A stretch of 64,000 nt of DNA from Leifsonia aquatica (GCF_014190775.1 NZ_JACHVP010000005.1:186001-250000), one strand, 5' to 3'; numbered from the stretch's first letter, positions 37,354-46,255 are shown. Numbers and translations: made by a program. Notes: generated by a model not told the origin, from the letters alone.

Positions 37354-38495
37354 TCCCGCATCTGCCCGATCCGGGTCACGGCCTCGGTCAGCACCTCGGG
37401 GGAGCACGCCAGGTTGATCCGTGCGTACCCGATGCCCGGCCTACCGAAGGCCGGCCCGTTGCCCAGCGCCACCTTCATCTCGGTGAGGATGCGCTGGGCG
37501 GGGTCGTCGCCCCAGCCGAGCGCGCTGAGGTCGACCCAGGCGAGATAGCTGGCGCGCGGTTCGCGGTATCGGGCCTCGGGGACGTGCTCGGCGAGCAGGT
37601 CGGCGAGGAGGCGGCGGTTGCCCTCGATCGCGTCGAGCGCGCCGTCGAGCCACGGCATCCCCTCGCGGTAGGCGGCCTCGCTCGCGATCCGGCCCAACAG
37701 GCTCGTGCGCTCCTCGATCTCGATGGGGAGCTCGCGCACGAGTGCCGCCATCTCGTCGCCGGCCGTCACGAAGAAGGCGCACTTGAGCCCGGCGAGGTTC
37801 CAGGCCTTGCTGGCCGAGTGGGCCGCGATGCCGACGCGGCGCGCGGCGTCCGACACGCTCAGGAACGGGGTGAAGGTCGCGTCGCGGTGAGTCAGCGAGG
37901 CGTGCACCTCGTCGCTCACGACGCGGACGCCGTACCGGTCCGCGAGCTCGGCGACCGCCACGAGGTCCTCACGGGGGTGCACCAGGCCGAGCGGGTTGTG
38001 CGGGTTGCACAGGAGGAGCGCGCGCGCTCCCTCGGCGAACGCGCGCTCCAGCCCCGGCAGGTCGAGCGACCAGGTAGTGCCGTCGTCGACGAGAGGGACC
38101 TCCGCGACCACTCCGCCGGCCTCCGGCACGTAGGAGAAGAACGGTGGATAGACCGGAGGAGTGATGACGACCCGGTCCCCGGGTGCGATCAGCCGGCGCA
38201 GGGCCTCGACCACCACGACGCCGATGTCGGTCGAGGTCCGCACGCGGGCCTGGTCGACCTCCCACCCCCACGCGTCGCGGGCGTGCTCGGTGAAGGCCGT
38301 CTCCATCCCGCGCTCGGGCCCGACGTAGCCCGTGTCGGAGCGGTCGATCGCGGCGTGCAGGGCGGCGGCGATCGGCTCCGCCAGCGGGTAGTCCATCTCG
38401 GCGACGAACAGCGGAAGCACGTCGGAGGGGTAGGCGCGCCACTTCTCGCTGGTGCGCTGGCGGAGGCGGTCCAGGGGCTCGGCGTCGACGGTCAT
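37350..38495 (-). CDS. PatB/MalY-type PLP aminotransferase (C-S lyase family)
   Basis: 381 residues. Fold-type I PLP enzyme. PLP lysine is in AHSASKAWNLAGLKCAF; other landmarks are LPLFVAEMDYPLAEP, DTGYVGPE, LLCNPHNPLG and VVSDEVHASLTH. Relatives are cystathionine beta-lyases and the PatB/MalY group. ATG 38495 is preceded by GGAGGG, and CAGAGT is 6 nt upstream. It ends on the CTAG shared with the ABC-F gene, and diverges from guaB3. Confidence 0.9.
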   Translation of the reverse strand: MTVDAEPLDRLRQRTSEKWRAYPSDVLPLFVAEMDYPLAEPIAAALHAAIDRSDTGYVGPERGMETAFTEHARDAWGWEVDQARVRTSTDIGVVVVEALRRLIAPGDRVVITPPVYPPFFSYVPEAGGVVAEVPLVDDGTTWSLDLPGLERAFAEGARALLLCNPHNPLGLVHPREDLVAVAELADRYGVRVVSDEVHASLTHRDATFTPFLSVSDAARRVGIAAHSASKAWNLAGLKCAFFVTAGDEMAALVRELPIEIEERTSLLGRIASEAAYREGMPWLDGALDAIEGNRRLLADLLAEHVPEARYREPRASYLAWVDLSALGWGDDPAQRILTEMKVALGNGPAFGRPGIGYARINLACSPEVLTEAVTRIGQMRD

Positions 38496-38501
38496 CCCTC
38501 C

Positions 38502-38507
38502 ACTCTG
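38502..38507 (-). promoter_or_regulatory. -10-like box CAGAGT of the aminotransferase gene
   Basis: CAGAGT on the minus strand, 6 nt before ATG 38495. The first base deviates from TANNNT, so the call is weaker than the others. Confidence 0.35.
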
Positions 38508-38555
38508 CCAGGCCCTCCCGACAAGCGGCAGGTGGGCCGGGCGAGGGGCGGGCCA

Positions 38556-38561
38556 TAGACT
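38556..38561 (+). promoter_or_regulatory. -10 box TAGACT, leaderless start of guaB3
   Basis: TAGACT is 6 nt before GTG 38568. This favours GTG 38568 over ATG 38574. Confidence 0.6.
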
Positions 38562-38567
38562 GGGCTG

Positions 38568-39692
38568 GTGAGCATGGAGATTGAGATCGGGCGCGCCAAG
38601 CGCGCTCGCCGCGTGTACGCCTTCGACGACATCGCGGTGGTGCCCAGCCGGCGCACCCGCGACCCCGAGGACGTCTCGGTGTCCTGGGGCATCGACGCCT
38701 ACCAGTTCTCCATCCCGTTCCTCGCCGCCCCGATGGACTCGGTCGTCTCGCCCACCACGGCGATCATGATGGGCCAGCTCGGCGGCCTGGGCGTCCTCGA
38801 CCTCGAGGGTCTCTGGACCCGCTACGAGGACCCGGAGCCGCTGCTCGCCGAGATCCGCGAGCTCCCGGCCGCCAAGGCGACCGCGCGCATGCAGGAGATC
38901 TACGCCGAGCCGATCAAGCCCGAGCTGGTCACCCGCCGCCTCGCCGAGATCCGGGAGGCGGGCGTCACCGTCGCGGGCGCCCTGTCGCCGCAGCGCACCC
39001 AGGACCTCTACGAGACGGTCGTCGCCGCCGGCGTCGACCTCTTCGTCATCCGCGGCACCACCGTCTCGGCCGAGCACGTGTCGAAGGGCGTCGAGCCCCT
39101 CAACCTCAAGAAGTTCATCTACGAGCTCGACGTGCCCGTCATCGTCGGCGGCGCCGCCACGTACACCGCGGCCCTGCACCTCATGCGCACCGGCGCGGCC
39201 GGCGTGCTGGTCGGCTTCGGTGGAGGCGCGGCCTCCACGACCCGCTCGACGCTCGGCATCCACGCCCCGATGGCGACCGCCGTCGCGGACGTCGCCGGCG
39301 CGCGTCGCGACTACATGGACGAGTCGGGCGGCCGCTACGTGCACGTCATCGCCGACGGCGGACTCGGCAGCTCGGGCGACATCGTGAAGGCGATCGCCTG
39401 CGGTGCCGACGCCGTCATGCTCGGCTCCACGCTCGCCCGCGCGACCGACGCGCCCGGCGGCGGCTGGCACTGGGGTGCCGAGGCGCACCACCCGCACCTC
39501 CCGCGCGGCAACCGCGTGCAGGTCGGGCAGGTCGCCCCGCTGGAGGAGATCCTGTACGGCCCGGCGCCCGTCGCCGAGGGGACTGCGAATCTGGTGGGAG
39601 CCTTGCGCCGCAGCATGGCGACGACGGGATACTCGGACCTGAAGGAGTTCCAGCGCGTCGAGGTCGTCGTCGCACCGTACCAAGCGCACTAG
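38568..39692 (+). CDS. GuaB3 family IMP dehydrogenase-related protein
   Basis: 374 residues, IMPDH-like barrel without the CBS pair. It starts EIEIGRAKRARRVYAFDDIAVVPSRRTRDP, typical of the actinobacterial GuaB3 lineage. The region matching the GuaB catalytic loop reads VGFGGGAASTTRSTLG, so the catalytic Cys of SICTTR is missing. A phosphate-binding DGGLGSSGDIVKAIACGADAVMLGS is retained. Its reaction is not settled by the sequence. The start follows the leaderless -10 box; it is the first gene of a short stretch before glpD. Confidence 0.9.
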   Translation: MSMEIEIGRAKRARRVYAFDDIAVVPSRRTRDPEDVSVSWGIDAYQFSIPFLAAPMDSVVSPTTAIMMGQLGGLGVLDLEGLWTRYEDPEPLLAEIRELPAAKATARMQEIYAEPIKPELVTRRLAEIREAGVTVAGALSPQRTQDLYETVVAAGVDLFVIRGTTVSAEHVSKGVEPLNLKKFIYELDVPVIVGGAATYTAALHLMRTGAAGVLVGFGGGAASTTRSTLGIHAPMATAVADVAGARRDYMDESGGRYVHVIADGGLGSSGDIVKAIACGADAVMLGSTLARATDAPGGGWHWGAEAHHPHLPRGNRVQVGQVAPLEEILYGPAPVAEGTANLVGALRRSMATTGYSDLKEFQRVEVVVAPYQAH

Positions 39693-39730
39693 ACCCGCGG
39701 CCGAAGGCGGCCGAGGAGAGGGAGGCAACG

Positions 39731-41563
39731 ATGGTTGAATCACGATCCACGTCCGACCCGGCTGTGACCTATCCGTCACGGCTCGGCCCGGCTGAGCGAG
39801 CCGCCGCGATCGCGGCACTGAAGGAGACCGAGCTCGACATCCTCGTGGTCGGCGGCGGCATCGTCGGCACGGGGAGCGCGGTCGACGCGGTCACCCGCGG
39901 CCTCTCCGTCGGGCTGGTGGAGGCGCGCGACTTCGCCTCCGGAACCTCCAGTCGCTCCTCCAAGCTGGTGCACGGCGGCATCCGGTACCTCGAGCAGCTC
40001 GACTTCCGGCTGGTGCGGGAGGCGCTCATCGAGCGCGGCCTGCTGCTGCAGCGCGTCGCGCCCCACCTGGTGAAGCCGGTCCGCTTCCTCTACCCGCTGC
40101 ACAAGCGGGTCTTCGAGCGCGTCTACATCGGCGCCGGGATGATGCTGTACGACATCTTCTCCTACACGGGCCTGCGCCCACCGGGGGTCCCGCACCACCG
40201 TCACCTCAGCCGGCGACAGGTGCTCAAGGCCATCCCGAGCATCGCCCCGAACGCGCTGGTCGGTGGCATCACGTACTACGACGCGCAGGTCGACGACGCC
40301 CGCTATGTGGCGAACCTCGCCCGCACGGCCGCGCACTACGGCGCGCACGTCGCGCCGCGGGTCCGCGTCGAGGGCTTCCTCAAGGTCGGCGAGCGCGTCG
40401 TCGGCGTGCAGGCGCGCGATCTGGAGACCGACGAACGGTTCGAGATCCACGCCAAGCAGGTCGTCAACGCCACGGGCGTCTGGACCGACGACACGCAGTC
40501 GATGGTGGGAGAGCGCGGCCAGTTCAAAGTGCGCGCGTCCAAGGGCATCCACCTCGTCGTCCCGCGGGACCGCTTCCAGTCGAAGATGGGCCTGCTGCTG
40601 CGCACCGAGAAGAGCGTGCTCTTCGTCATCCCGTGGGGCCGGCACTGGCTGATCGGCACGACGGACACCGATTGGCACCTCGACAAGGCGCACCCCGCCG
40701 CGACGGCGGCCGACATCGACTACCTCCTCGCGCACGTCAACGAGGTGCTCAACGTCCCGCTGTCGCGGGAGGACGTGGAGGGCGTCTACGCAGGGCTCCG
40801 TCCGCTGCTCGCGGGCGAGTCCGAGCAGACGTCGAAGCTCTCACGCGAGCACCTGGTCGCGCACTCGGTGCCCGGTCTCGTCGTCATCGCCGGCGGCAAG
40901 TGGACGACCTATCGGATCATGGCCAAGGACGCCATCGATGCCGCGGTCGACGCCCTCGACGGCAAGATCCCCGAGAGCACGACGGACGAGATCGCGCTCG
41001 TCGGCGCCGAGGGGTATCAGGCCGCCTGGAACCGCCGCGCGCGCATCGCCGCCGACAACGACCTCCACATCGCCCGCGTCGAACACTTCCTCAACCGGTA
41101 CGGCACGATGACCGAGGACATCCTCGCGCTCATCCGGCAGGACCGCTCCCTCGCCGAGCCGCTGCCGGGCGCGGACGACTACGTCGGCGCCGAGGTCGTG
41201 TACGCGGCCAGCCACGAGGGCGCGCTGCACCTGGAGGACGTGCTCGCCCGCCGAACGCGCATCTCCATCGAAGCGTGGGACCGCGGGGTCTCGGCCGCGC
41301 CGGTCGCTGCCTCCCTCATGGCCGGCGTGCTCGGCTGGGACGCCGCTCGCGAGGACCGCGAGGTGCAGACCTACCTCAAGCGGGTCATCGCCGAGCGCGA
41401 GAGCCAGCTGCAGCCCGACGACCAGTCGGCCGACCGGGTGCGCCTGGAGGCGCCGGACATCGTCGACGTCGACAAGGCCGCGGCCGCGGCGAACGCGGCG
41501 GCGCCGACCACCAAGGCGGCACCGCGCACGCGTGCGCCGAAGGCGACGCCTACCGACGGCTGA
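39731..41563 (+). CDS. glpD: Aerobic glycerol-3-phosphate dehydrogenase
   Basis: 610 residues. Flavoenzyme that oxidises glycerol-3-P to dihydroxyacetone-P and feeds electrons to quinone. FAD-binding GGGIVGTGSAVDA is near residue 41; SRSSKLVHGGIRYLEQLDF and VVIAGGKWTTYR are GlpD signatures. The C-terminal 40 residues are a low-complexity Ala/Thr/Lys tail. ATG 39731 follows GGAGG. It overlaps the convergent ArsR-SRPBCC gene by 14 nt at the 3' end. Confidence 0.95.
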   Translation: MVESRSTSDPAVTYPSRLGPAERAAAIAALKETELDILVVGGGIVGTGSAVDAVTRGLSVGLVEARDFASGTSSRSSKLVHGGIRYLEQLDFRLVREALIERGLLLQRVAPHLVKPVRFLYPLHKRVFERVYIGAGMMLYDIFSYTGLRPPGVPHHRHLSRRQVLKAIPSIAPNALVGGITYYDAQVDDARYVANLARTAAHYGAHVAPRVRVEGFLKVGERVVGVQARDLETDERFEIHAKQVVNATGVWTDDTQSMVGERGQFKVRASKGIHLVVPRDRFQSKMGLLLRTEKSVLFVIPWGRHWLIGTTDTDWHLDKAHPAATAADIDYLLAHVNEVLNVPLSREDVEGVYAGLRPLLAGESEQTSKLSREHLVAHSVPGLVVIAGGKWTTYRIMAKDAIDAAVDALDGKIPESTTDEIALVGAEGYQAAWNRRARIAADNDLHIARVEHFLNRYGTMTEDILALIRQDRSLAEPLPGADDYVGAEVVYAASHEGALHLEDVLARRTRISIEAWDRGVSAAPVAASLMAGVLGWDAAREDREVQTYLKRVIAERESQLQPDDQSADRVRLEAPDIVDVDKAAAAANAAAPTTKAAPRTRAPKATPTDG

Positions 41564-42353
41564 CCAGCGCGGCCAACGCGTCGAGGAGCTGCTCCCAGCC
41601 GAGCCGGATGCCGGCGACGGCGGGGGCAGCTCCTTCTGCGACGGCGGAGACGTCGATGTCGAGCGTCACGCGCGTGGTCGCGCCATCGCGCGGAACAGGT
41701 GTGAACTCCACCGTGTGCACGGCCCGGAACAGCGGTGCACCCGCGGGGCCGACCGGCGCGAGCTCGTAGACGAGCCGGGTGGCGGGGGAGACCTCGACGA
41801 CGCGTCCGGCCGAGGTGTACTCCGCATCGTCTCCCTCCCGCAGCACGAGCCGCACCGGTGCGCCCGGCGTCGGGGCGATCTCGCACGCCGCAACGGTGAA
41901 GTGACGGGGTGCCCACCACTGCGCTGCGAGAGCGGGGTCGGTCCAGGCCGCCCAGACGTCGGCGACAGCGGCGGGGAGGAGGCGCTCCAGTCGGACCGCC
42001 CGATCGTCGTTCGCCGTGCTGCGGCCCGACTCCTCCGCGATCGCCCGCTCGTACGCGGCGAGGGCATCGTCGTCGGTCGCGGTGTCCGCCATCTCCGCGG
42101 CGAGCTCCTGCAGGTGGTCGGCGAGTCGAGCGAGCGCAGCCCGATCGAGGCTGGCCACGCGGCGGCGGCCGAGCCGGTGGATGCGGATGAGGCCGGCGGC
42201 TTCGAGCGCCTGGAGGTGCTTGGTCGTCTGCGGCTGGAGTGCGCCGAGGCTGTCGGCGACCTCCCCGACCGTCCGCGGCGCCTCGGCGAGCAGCTGGACG
42301 ATGCGGTAGCGGGTGGGCTCGCCGATGACCGCGAGGGCCTGCTGCGCATCCAT
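41550..42353 (-). CDS. ArsR-type HTH fused to SRPBCC (AHSA1) domain
   Basis: 267 residues. Residues 1-90 are a winged-helix ArsR regulator (QALAVIGEPTRYRIVQLLAE, GALQPQTTKHLQALEAAGLI). Residues about 125-265 are an AHSA1/SRPBCC domain (LLPAAVADVWAAWTDPALAAQWWAP). ATG 42353 is chosen because GGAGG at 42361-42365 is 7 nt upstream; ATG 42359 would abut it. It diverges from a separate SRPBCC gene, and the palindrome between them is the likely operator. The hydrophobic SRPBCC pocket may bind the inducer (inference). Confidence 0.88.
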   Translation of the reverse strand: MDAQQALAVIGEPTRYRIVQLLAEAPRTVGEVADSLGALQPQTTKHLQALEAAGLIRIHRLGRRRVASLDRAALARLADHLQELAAEMADTATDDDALAAYERAIAEESGRSTANDDRAVRLERLLPAAVADVWAAWTDPALAAQWWAPRHFTVAACEIAPTPGAPVRLVLREGDDAEYTSAGRVVEVSPATRLVYELAPVGPAGAPLFRAVHTVEFTPVPRDGATTRVTLDIDVSAVAEGAAPAVAGIRLGWEQLLDALAALVSRR

Positions 42354-42375
42354 CGTCATGCCTCCAGAATAGTGC

Positions 42376-42403
42376 TTGACACATTCGTCTAGACGAATAT
42401 AAC
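42376..42403 (+). promoter_or_regulatory. Strong promoter of the SRPBCC gene
   Basis: TTGACA (42376-42381) and TATAAC (42398-42403), spacing 16, close to consensus. The palindrome fills the spacer. Confidence 0.7.
42383..42398. promoter_or_regulatory. Perfect 16-bp palindrome, likely ArsR operator
   Basis: ATTCGTCT/AGACGAAT is perfectly symmetric, with the AT-rich arms typical of ArsR sites. A bound regulator would cover the spacer of the rightward promoter and repress its own leftward gene. Confidence 0.75.
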
Positions 42404-42455
42404 GTGTGGTCATCCGCACCAGCAAGGTGTAGCGACAGATTCGAAGGAGACGATC

Positions 42456-42917
42456 GTGGAGACAATCGAACGAACCATCGGCGCCGACCCGACCCGCGTC
42501 TGGGAGCTCTGGACCACCGCCGAGGGGATCTCGTCATGGTGGGCGCCGGAGGGGTTCCGGACGGACGTCACACAGCTCGACCTCCGGCCGGGCGGGGACC
42601 TCGTCTACACGATGACCGCCGTCGCGCCCGAGCAGATCGCCTTCATGGAGCAGTACGGGATGCCGCTGTCGACCGAGTCCCGCAAAGTGTTCACCGAGCT
42701 CGACGGGCCGCGGCGCATCGCCTACCGGTCGCTCGTCGACTTCGTGCCCGACCGCGGTCCGTACGAGCAGCTCACGGTCGTCGACCTCGAGCCGGTCGAC
42801 GGAGGCACCCGCGTGATCATGCAGGTGGAGCCGATGCACGACGCCGTCTGGACCGAGCGCCTGCTCGCCGGTCGCGCCAACGAGCTGGACAATCTGCAGG
42901 CCCTCGTCACCCGCTGA
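42456..42917 (+). CDS. SRPBCC (AHSA1-like) domain protein
   Basis: 153 residues, a single SRPBCC fold (IERTIGADPTRVWELWTTAEGISSWWAPEGF, FLQPEMH-like tail VMQVEPMHDAVWTERLLAG). No catalytic residues are recognised; such proteins bind hydrophobic small molecules. GTG 42456 follows AAGGAG at 6 nt. Its promoter lies in the gap with the ArsR-SRPBCC fusion, whose own SRPBCC half is related in type, so the two may act on the same ligand. Confidence 0.85.
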   Translation: METIERTIGADPTRVWELWTTAEGISSWWAPEGFRTDVTQLDLRPGGDLVYTMTAVAPEQIAFMEQYGMPLSTESRKVFTELDGPRRIAYRSLVDFVPDRGPYEQLTVVDLEPVDGGTRVIMQVEPMHDAVWTERLLAGRANELDNLQALVTR

Positions 42918-43006
42918 TCCGGCGTTCGCTCTCCGCGACCGCGGGCCGGCGCCGGGACGGCCTCCGGTAGGCTGGAACCATCGCCTCAAGCGGATGGAGA
43001 CGGACG

Positions 43007-43537
43007 ATGGTAGACGTTCGACGGGTCAAGCTACCCGGGGTCGGGGTGCTCCACACCTTCGTGACAGACGACGGCGGCAAGGTCGGCGTCATCGCGCACC
43101 GCTCCGGCCACAGCGACCTCATCACGTTCTCCGACGACGAGGACGGCGCGGACGTCACCAAGGTGTCGCTCCGCCTCAACGAGGACGAAGCGCACACGCT
43201 CGCAGAGCTTCTGGGAGGCACCCAGATCACCGAGTCGCTGACCGCGCTCGACCAGATCCCGGGCCTCAGCATCGACTGGTTCACCGTCGACTACGACGAC
43301 CACATCGCGGGTCAGCAGCTCGGCGCCCCCGCCGACCGCGGCTTCGTCGGCCTCACGGTCGTCGCCGTCGTGCGCGGGGACTCCGCCAACCCGGCACCCG
43401 CCCCCGACTTCAAGGTCTTCCCCGGCGACACCCTCGTCGTCGCGGGGACTCCCGAGAAGGTGGCGAAGGCGTTCGCGTTCTTCCGCGCCGGTGAGATGCC
43501 CGCACGTGTGACCGCCGACGCTCCGCCGGGAGGATGA
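43007..43537 (+). CDS. KhtT-like regulatory subunit of a K+/H+ antiporter
   Basis: 176 residues. An N-terminal small domain (RVKLPGVGVLHTFVTDDG) and a C-terminal TrkA-C (RCK-C) domain (FVGLTVVAVVRGD, FKVFPGDTLVVAGTPEKVAKAFAFF) match KhtT. It modulates the following antiporter. ATG 43007 follows GGAGA; TAGGCT at 42968-42973 gives a short leader. An in-frame ATC lies 6 nt after that -10 box and would add nine residues, but the ATG is preferred. Confidence 0.87.
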   Translation: MVDVRRVKLPGVGVLHTFVTDDGGKVGVIAHRSGHSDLITFSDDEDGADVTKVSLRLNEDEAHTLAELLGGTQITESLTALDQIPGLSIDWFTVDYDDHIAGQQLGAPADRGFVGLTVVAVVRGDSANPAPAPDFKVFPGDTLVVAGTPEKVAKAFAFFRAGEMPARVTADAPPGG

Positions 43538-43541
43538 TCCG

Positions 43542-44936
43542 ATGCATCTCGGCGAAGACCTGATCGTTCTCGGCCTCCTCCTGCTCGTCGCGTACGTGCT
43601 GGGCCGACTCGGCAAGCTGGTGGGTCTCCCCGCGATACCCATCTACATGATCGTCGGGCTGCTGGCCAGCCCGCACACCGGATGGTTCCCCCTCGACTTC
43701 GAGAGCCATTACATCGAGCTCATCGCCGTCTTCGGGCTCATCCTGCTGCTGTTCAACCTGGGCCTGGAGTTCGACCAGGACGAGTTCTTCGGCAACTTCG
43801 GCAAGCTGATCATCTCCGGCGGCTCGTACATCCTCATCAACATGGGGGTCGGGCTCGCCTTCGGCTTCTGGGTCGGCTGGGGCACCCGGGAGGCCCTGAT
43901 CATCGCTGGCATCACGGCCACGTCGTCGTCGGCGATCGTGACCAAGCTGCTGATCGAGTTGCGACGGCTGCCCAACACCGAGACCCCGATGATCCTCGGC
44001 GTCACGGTCGTCGAGGACATCTTCATCGCGATCTACCTCGCCATCGTCTCGGTGGTGCTGAGCGGCGAGACCGACTTCTGGCCGGTGGTCGCGAAGCTCG
44101 CGATCGCGTTCACCTTCCTCGTGGTGATGTTCACGCTCGCGCGGTGGGGAGGGAAGTTCGTCTCCCGGCTATTCCGCACCAAGGACGACGAGCTCTTCAC
44201 CATCCTCTTCTTCGGCCTCGCGGTGCTCTTCGCCGGTGTCGGCGAGATCCTCGGCGTGACCGACGCGATCGGCGCGTTCCTCATCGGTCTGGTGCTCGGT
44301 GCCACGAAGTACCGCAACAAGATCGAGCACATCGCGATCCCGCTCCGGGATGTCTTCGCCGCGTTCTTCTTCCTGAACTTCGGTCTCGAGCTCGATCCGG
44401 CCAAGTTCCCGTCCGTGGTCGGCCCCGTGCTGATCGCGGTCGCGATGACCATCGTGCTCAACATCCTCGCGGGGCAGTTCGTCGCCCGCATCAACGGGAT
44501 GGGCGCTCAGGCCGGCATCAACACGACGGTCATCCTCCAGAACCGCGGCGAGTTCGCGCTGATCCTCGCGACGCTCTCGCTGAGCGCCGGTCTCGACGCG
44601 CGCATCCAACCGTTCGCCGGGCTCTACGTGCTCATCATGGCGATCCTCGGCCCGATCCTCGCAGCGAACTCCGAGCGGATCGGTGCGATGATCCTACGGA
44701 CCGGGAAGAAGTCGAAGCGACGCGACCGGAAGAACCGGAAGAAGCTGCGCGATCCCATGCTCGACGAGGAGATCGCGCTCGTGGAGGCCGCCACGGCCGA
44801 CCTCGACTCCGACACGCGCCGCGACGACACGAGCGCCGACAACACGCGCGCCGCGATCGACCGGGTCGTCGAGCAGGCCATGCAGCAGCAGGCCATGGGA
44901 CAAGAAGACATCAGCGGCGACCGAAAGCGGGACTGA
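43542..44936 (+). CDS. CPA2 cation:proton antiporter (KhtU-like)
   Basis: 464 residues, about twelve membrane helices. It has the Kef/CPA2 core (ILLLFNLGLEFDQDEFFGN, ITATSSSAIVTKLLIELRRL, TDAIGAFLIGLVLGATKYRN, LNFGLELDP). A charged cytosolic tail of about 80 residues follows, without an RCK domain; the RCK-C part is supplied by the KhtT-like protein 4 nt upstream. It probably exports K+ or NH4+ in exchange for protons. Confidence 0.9.
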   Translation: MHLGEDLIVLGLLLLVAYVLGRLGKLVGLPAIPIYMIVGLLASPHTGWFPLDFESHYIELIAVFGLILLLFNLGLEFDQDEFFGNFGKLIISGGSYILINMGVGLAFGFWVGWGTREALIIAGITATSSSAIVTKLLIELRRLPNTETPMILGVTVVEDIFIAIYLAIVSVVLSGETDFWPVVAKLAIAFTFLVVMFTLARWGGKFVSRLFRTKDDELFTILFFGLAVLFAGVGEILGVTDAIGAFLIGLVLGATKYRNKIEHIAIPLRDVFAAFFFLNFGLELDPAKFPSVVGPVLIAVAMTIVLNILAGQFVARINGMGAQAGINTTVILQNRGEFALILATLSLSAGLDARIQPFAGLYVLIMAILGPILAANSERIGAMILRTGKKSKRRDRKNRKKLRDPMLDEEIALVEAATADLDSDTRRDDTSADNTRAAIDRVVEQAMQQQAMGQEDISGDRKRD

Positions 44937-44993
44937 GCCATAGACACGACCCCCGGCCGCCCGTCGACGACGGGCGAGACCACGCTGTTCCAG

Positions 44994-45806
44994 ATGATGC
45001 GCCGACCCCGCTGGATCGGGGCGCTCATCTTCGCGCTCGCACTGGCGGCCGGCTTCGCCGCGCTCGGCCAGTGGCAGCTCGAGCGCGCGCTCGAATCGGG
45101 CAAGGCCGTGGAGGCGCCCAGCGAGACGGTCCTCCCGCTCGCCCAGATCGCCAAGCCGGGTGGACCCATCACGGACAAGGCGGTCGGACAGCTCGTGGAG
45201 TTCACCGGGACCTACGTCCCCGGCGACTACCAGCTCCTCGACGGACGCCTCAACGCGGGCAAAAGCGGCTGGTGGGTCATCGGTCATGTGAACCTGACGC
45301 AGCAGGACGGCACCGAGGTCGCGATGGCCGTCGCGCGCGGCTGGGCGCCCGACAAGGCCGCCGCCGAGTCCGCCCTGGCGCGCCTGGCCGCCGAGCCCGA
45401 GGCTCCCGTGCAGATCGTCGGTCGCATCCTCCCGGACGAGCAGCCCGAGGTCCCGCAGGACAAGAGCAACCCCACGCAGATGCGCACCGTCGGCATCGGC
45501 GCCCTGTACAACCTCTGGACCGGCGTGGACGGGATGGACGTCTACTCGGCGTACGTCGTGCAGCGCGGCGGGGTCGACGGCCTCGACGCCATCTACTCGC
45601 CGCCGCCGATCGCGCAGACCGAGCTCAACTGGCTCAACATCTTCTACGCCGCCGAGTGGGTCGTCTTCGCCGGCTTCGCGATCTTCCTCTGGTACCGGCT
45701 CGTGAAGGACGCCAAGGAACGCGAGGACGAGCTCCGCGCGCTCGCCGAGGAGGAGGCCGCCTCCCCGGAGGCCGGGTCGTCGGCCGTCGCGGGCAAAGTA
45801 GAATAG
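44994..45806 (+). CDS. SURF1 family protein, cytochrome oxidase assembly
   Basis: 270 residues from ATG 44994. One membrane span at about 9-28 and one near the C-terminus (WVVFAGFAIFLWYRL); between them an extracytoplasmic beta domain with GQWQLERALESGK and NLTQQDGTEVAMAVARGWAP. SURF1 helps assemble haem-copper oxidases. The frame is open for 19 codons upstream (to the antiporter stop), ending TTLFQMMRRP; an ATA at 44940 is the only near-start codon. The start is therefore tentative. Confidence 0.82.
   Translation: MMRRPRWIGALIFALALAAGFAALGQWQLERALESGKAVEAPSETVLPLAQIAKPGGPITDKAVGQLVEFTGTYVPGDYQLLDGRLNAGKSGWWVIGHVNLTQQDGTEVAMAVARGWAPDKAAAESALARLAAEPEAPVQIVGRILPDEQPEVPQDKSNPTQMRTVGIGALYNLWTGVDGMDVYSAYVVQRGGVDGLDAIYSPPPIAQTELNWLNIFYAAEWVVFAGFAIFLWYRLVKDAKEREDELRALAEEEAASPEAGSSAVAGKVE
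45799..45804 (+). promoter_or_regulatory. -10 box TAGAAT, leaderless start of the DUF3817 gene
   Basis: TAGAAT is 6 nt before ATG 45811 and overlaps the SURF1 stop codon (TAG 45804-45806 region). It could drive DUF3817-guaA separately from the upstream operon. Confidence 0.55.
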
Positions 45807-45810
45807 CGCC

Positions 45811-46255
45811 ATGCCCCTCGCTCCCAAACTCGAAGACTTCCCGAAGATCCGGGGGGCCCTGCGGTTCTACCAGGTGTTCGCGTACGTCACGGGCATCATG
45901 CTCCTGCTGCTCTGCGCCGAGATGATCGTCAAGTACGGCATGGGCTACGAGCTCTTCGCCTTCAGCAACTACGGCGTGCTCACCTTCGTCCCGGTCACGA
46001 CGGCCGTCGCCCCGACCGGCGTCGACTTGAGCACCGGCATCCTCATCGCGCACGGCTGGCTGTACGTGGTGTACCTCTTCTCCGACTTCCGCCTGTGGAG
46101 TCTGATGCGCTGGTCCTTCACGAAGTTCGTCATGATCGCCCTCGGTGGCGTCGTGCCGTTCCTCTCGTTCTTCGTGGAGGCCCGCATCACCAAGCAGGTC
46201 AAGACCTATCTGGCCGGCCGCGAGGCCGAGGCCGCGAACCTCGTGGAGGCGACAA

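Noticed and set aside
46145-46255. GTG 46145 as guaA start
   Set aside because: It would add 37 residues that overlap DUF3817 and do not look like GuaA. No ribosome binding site.
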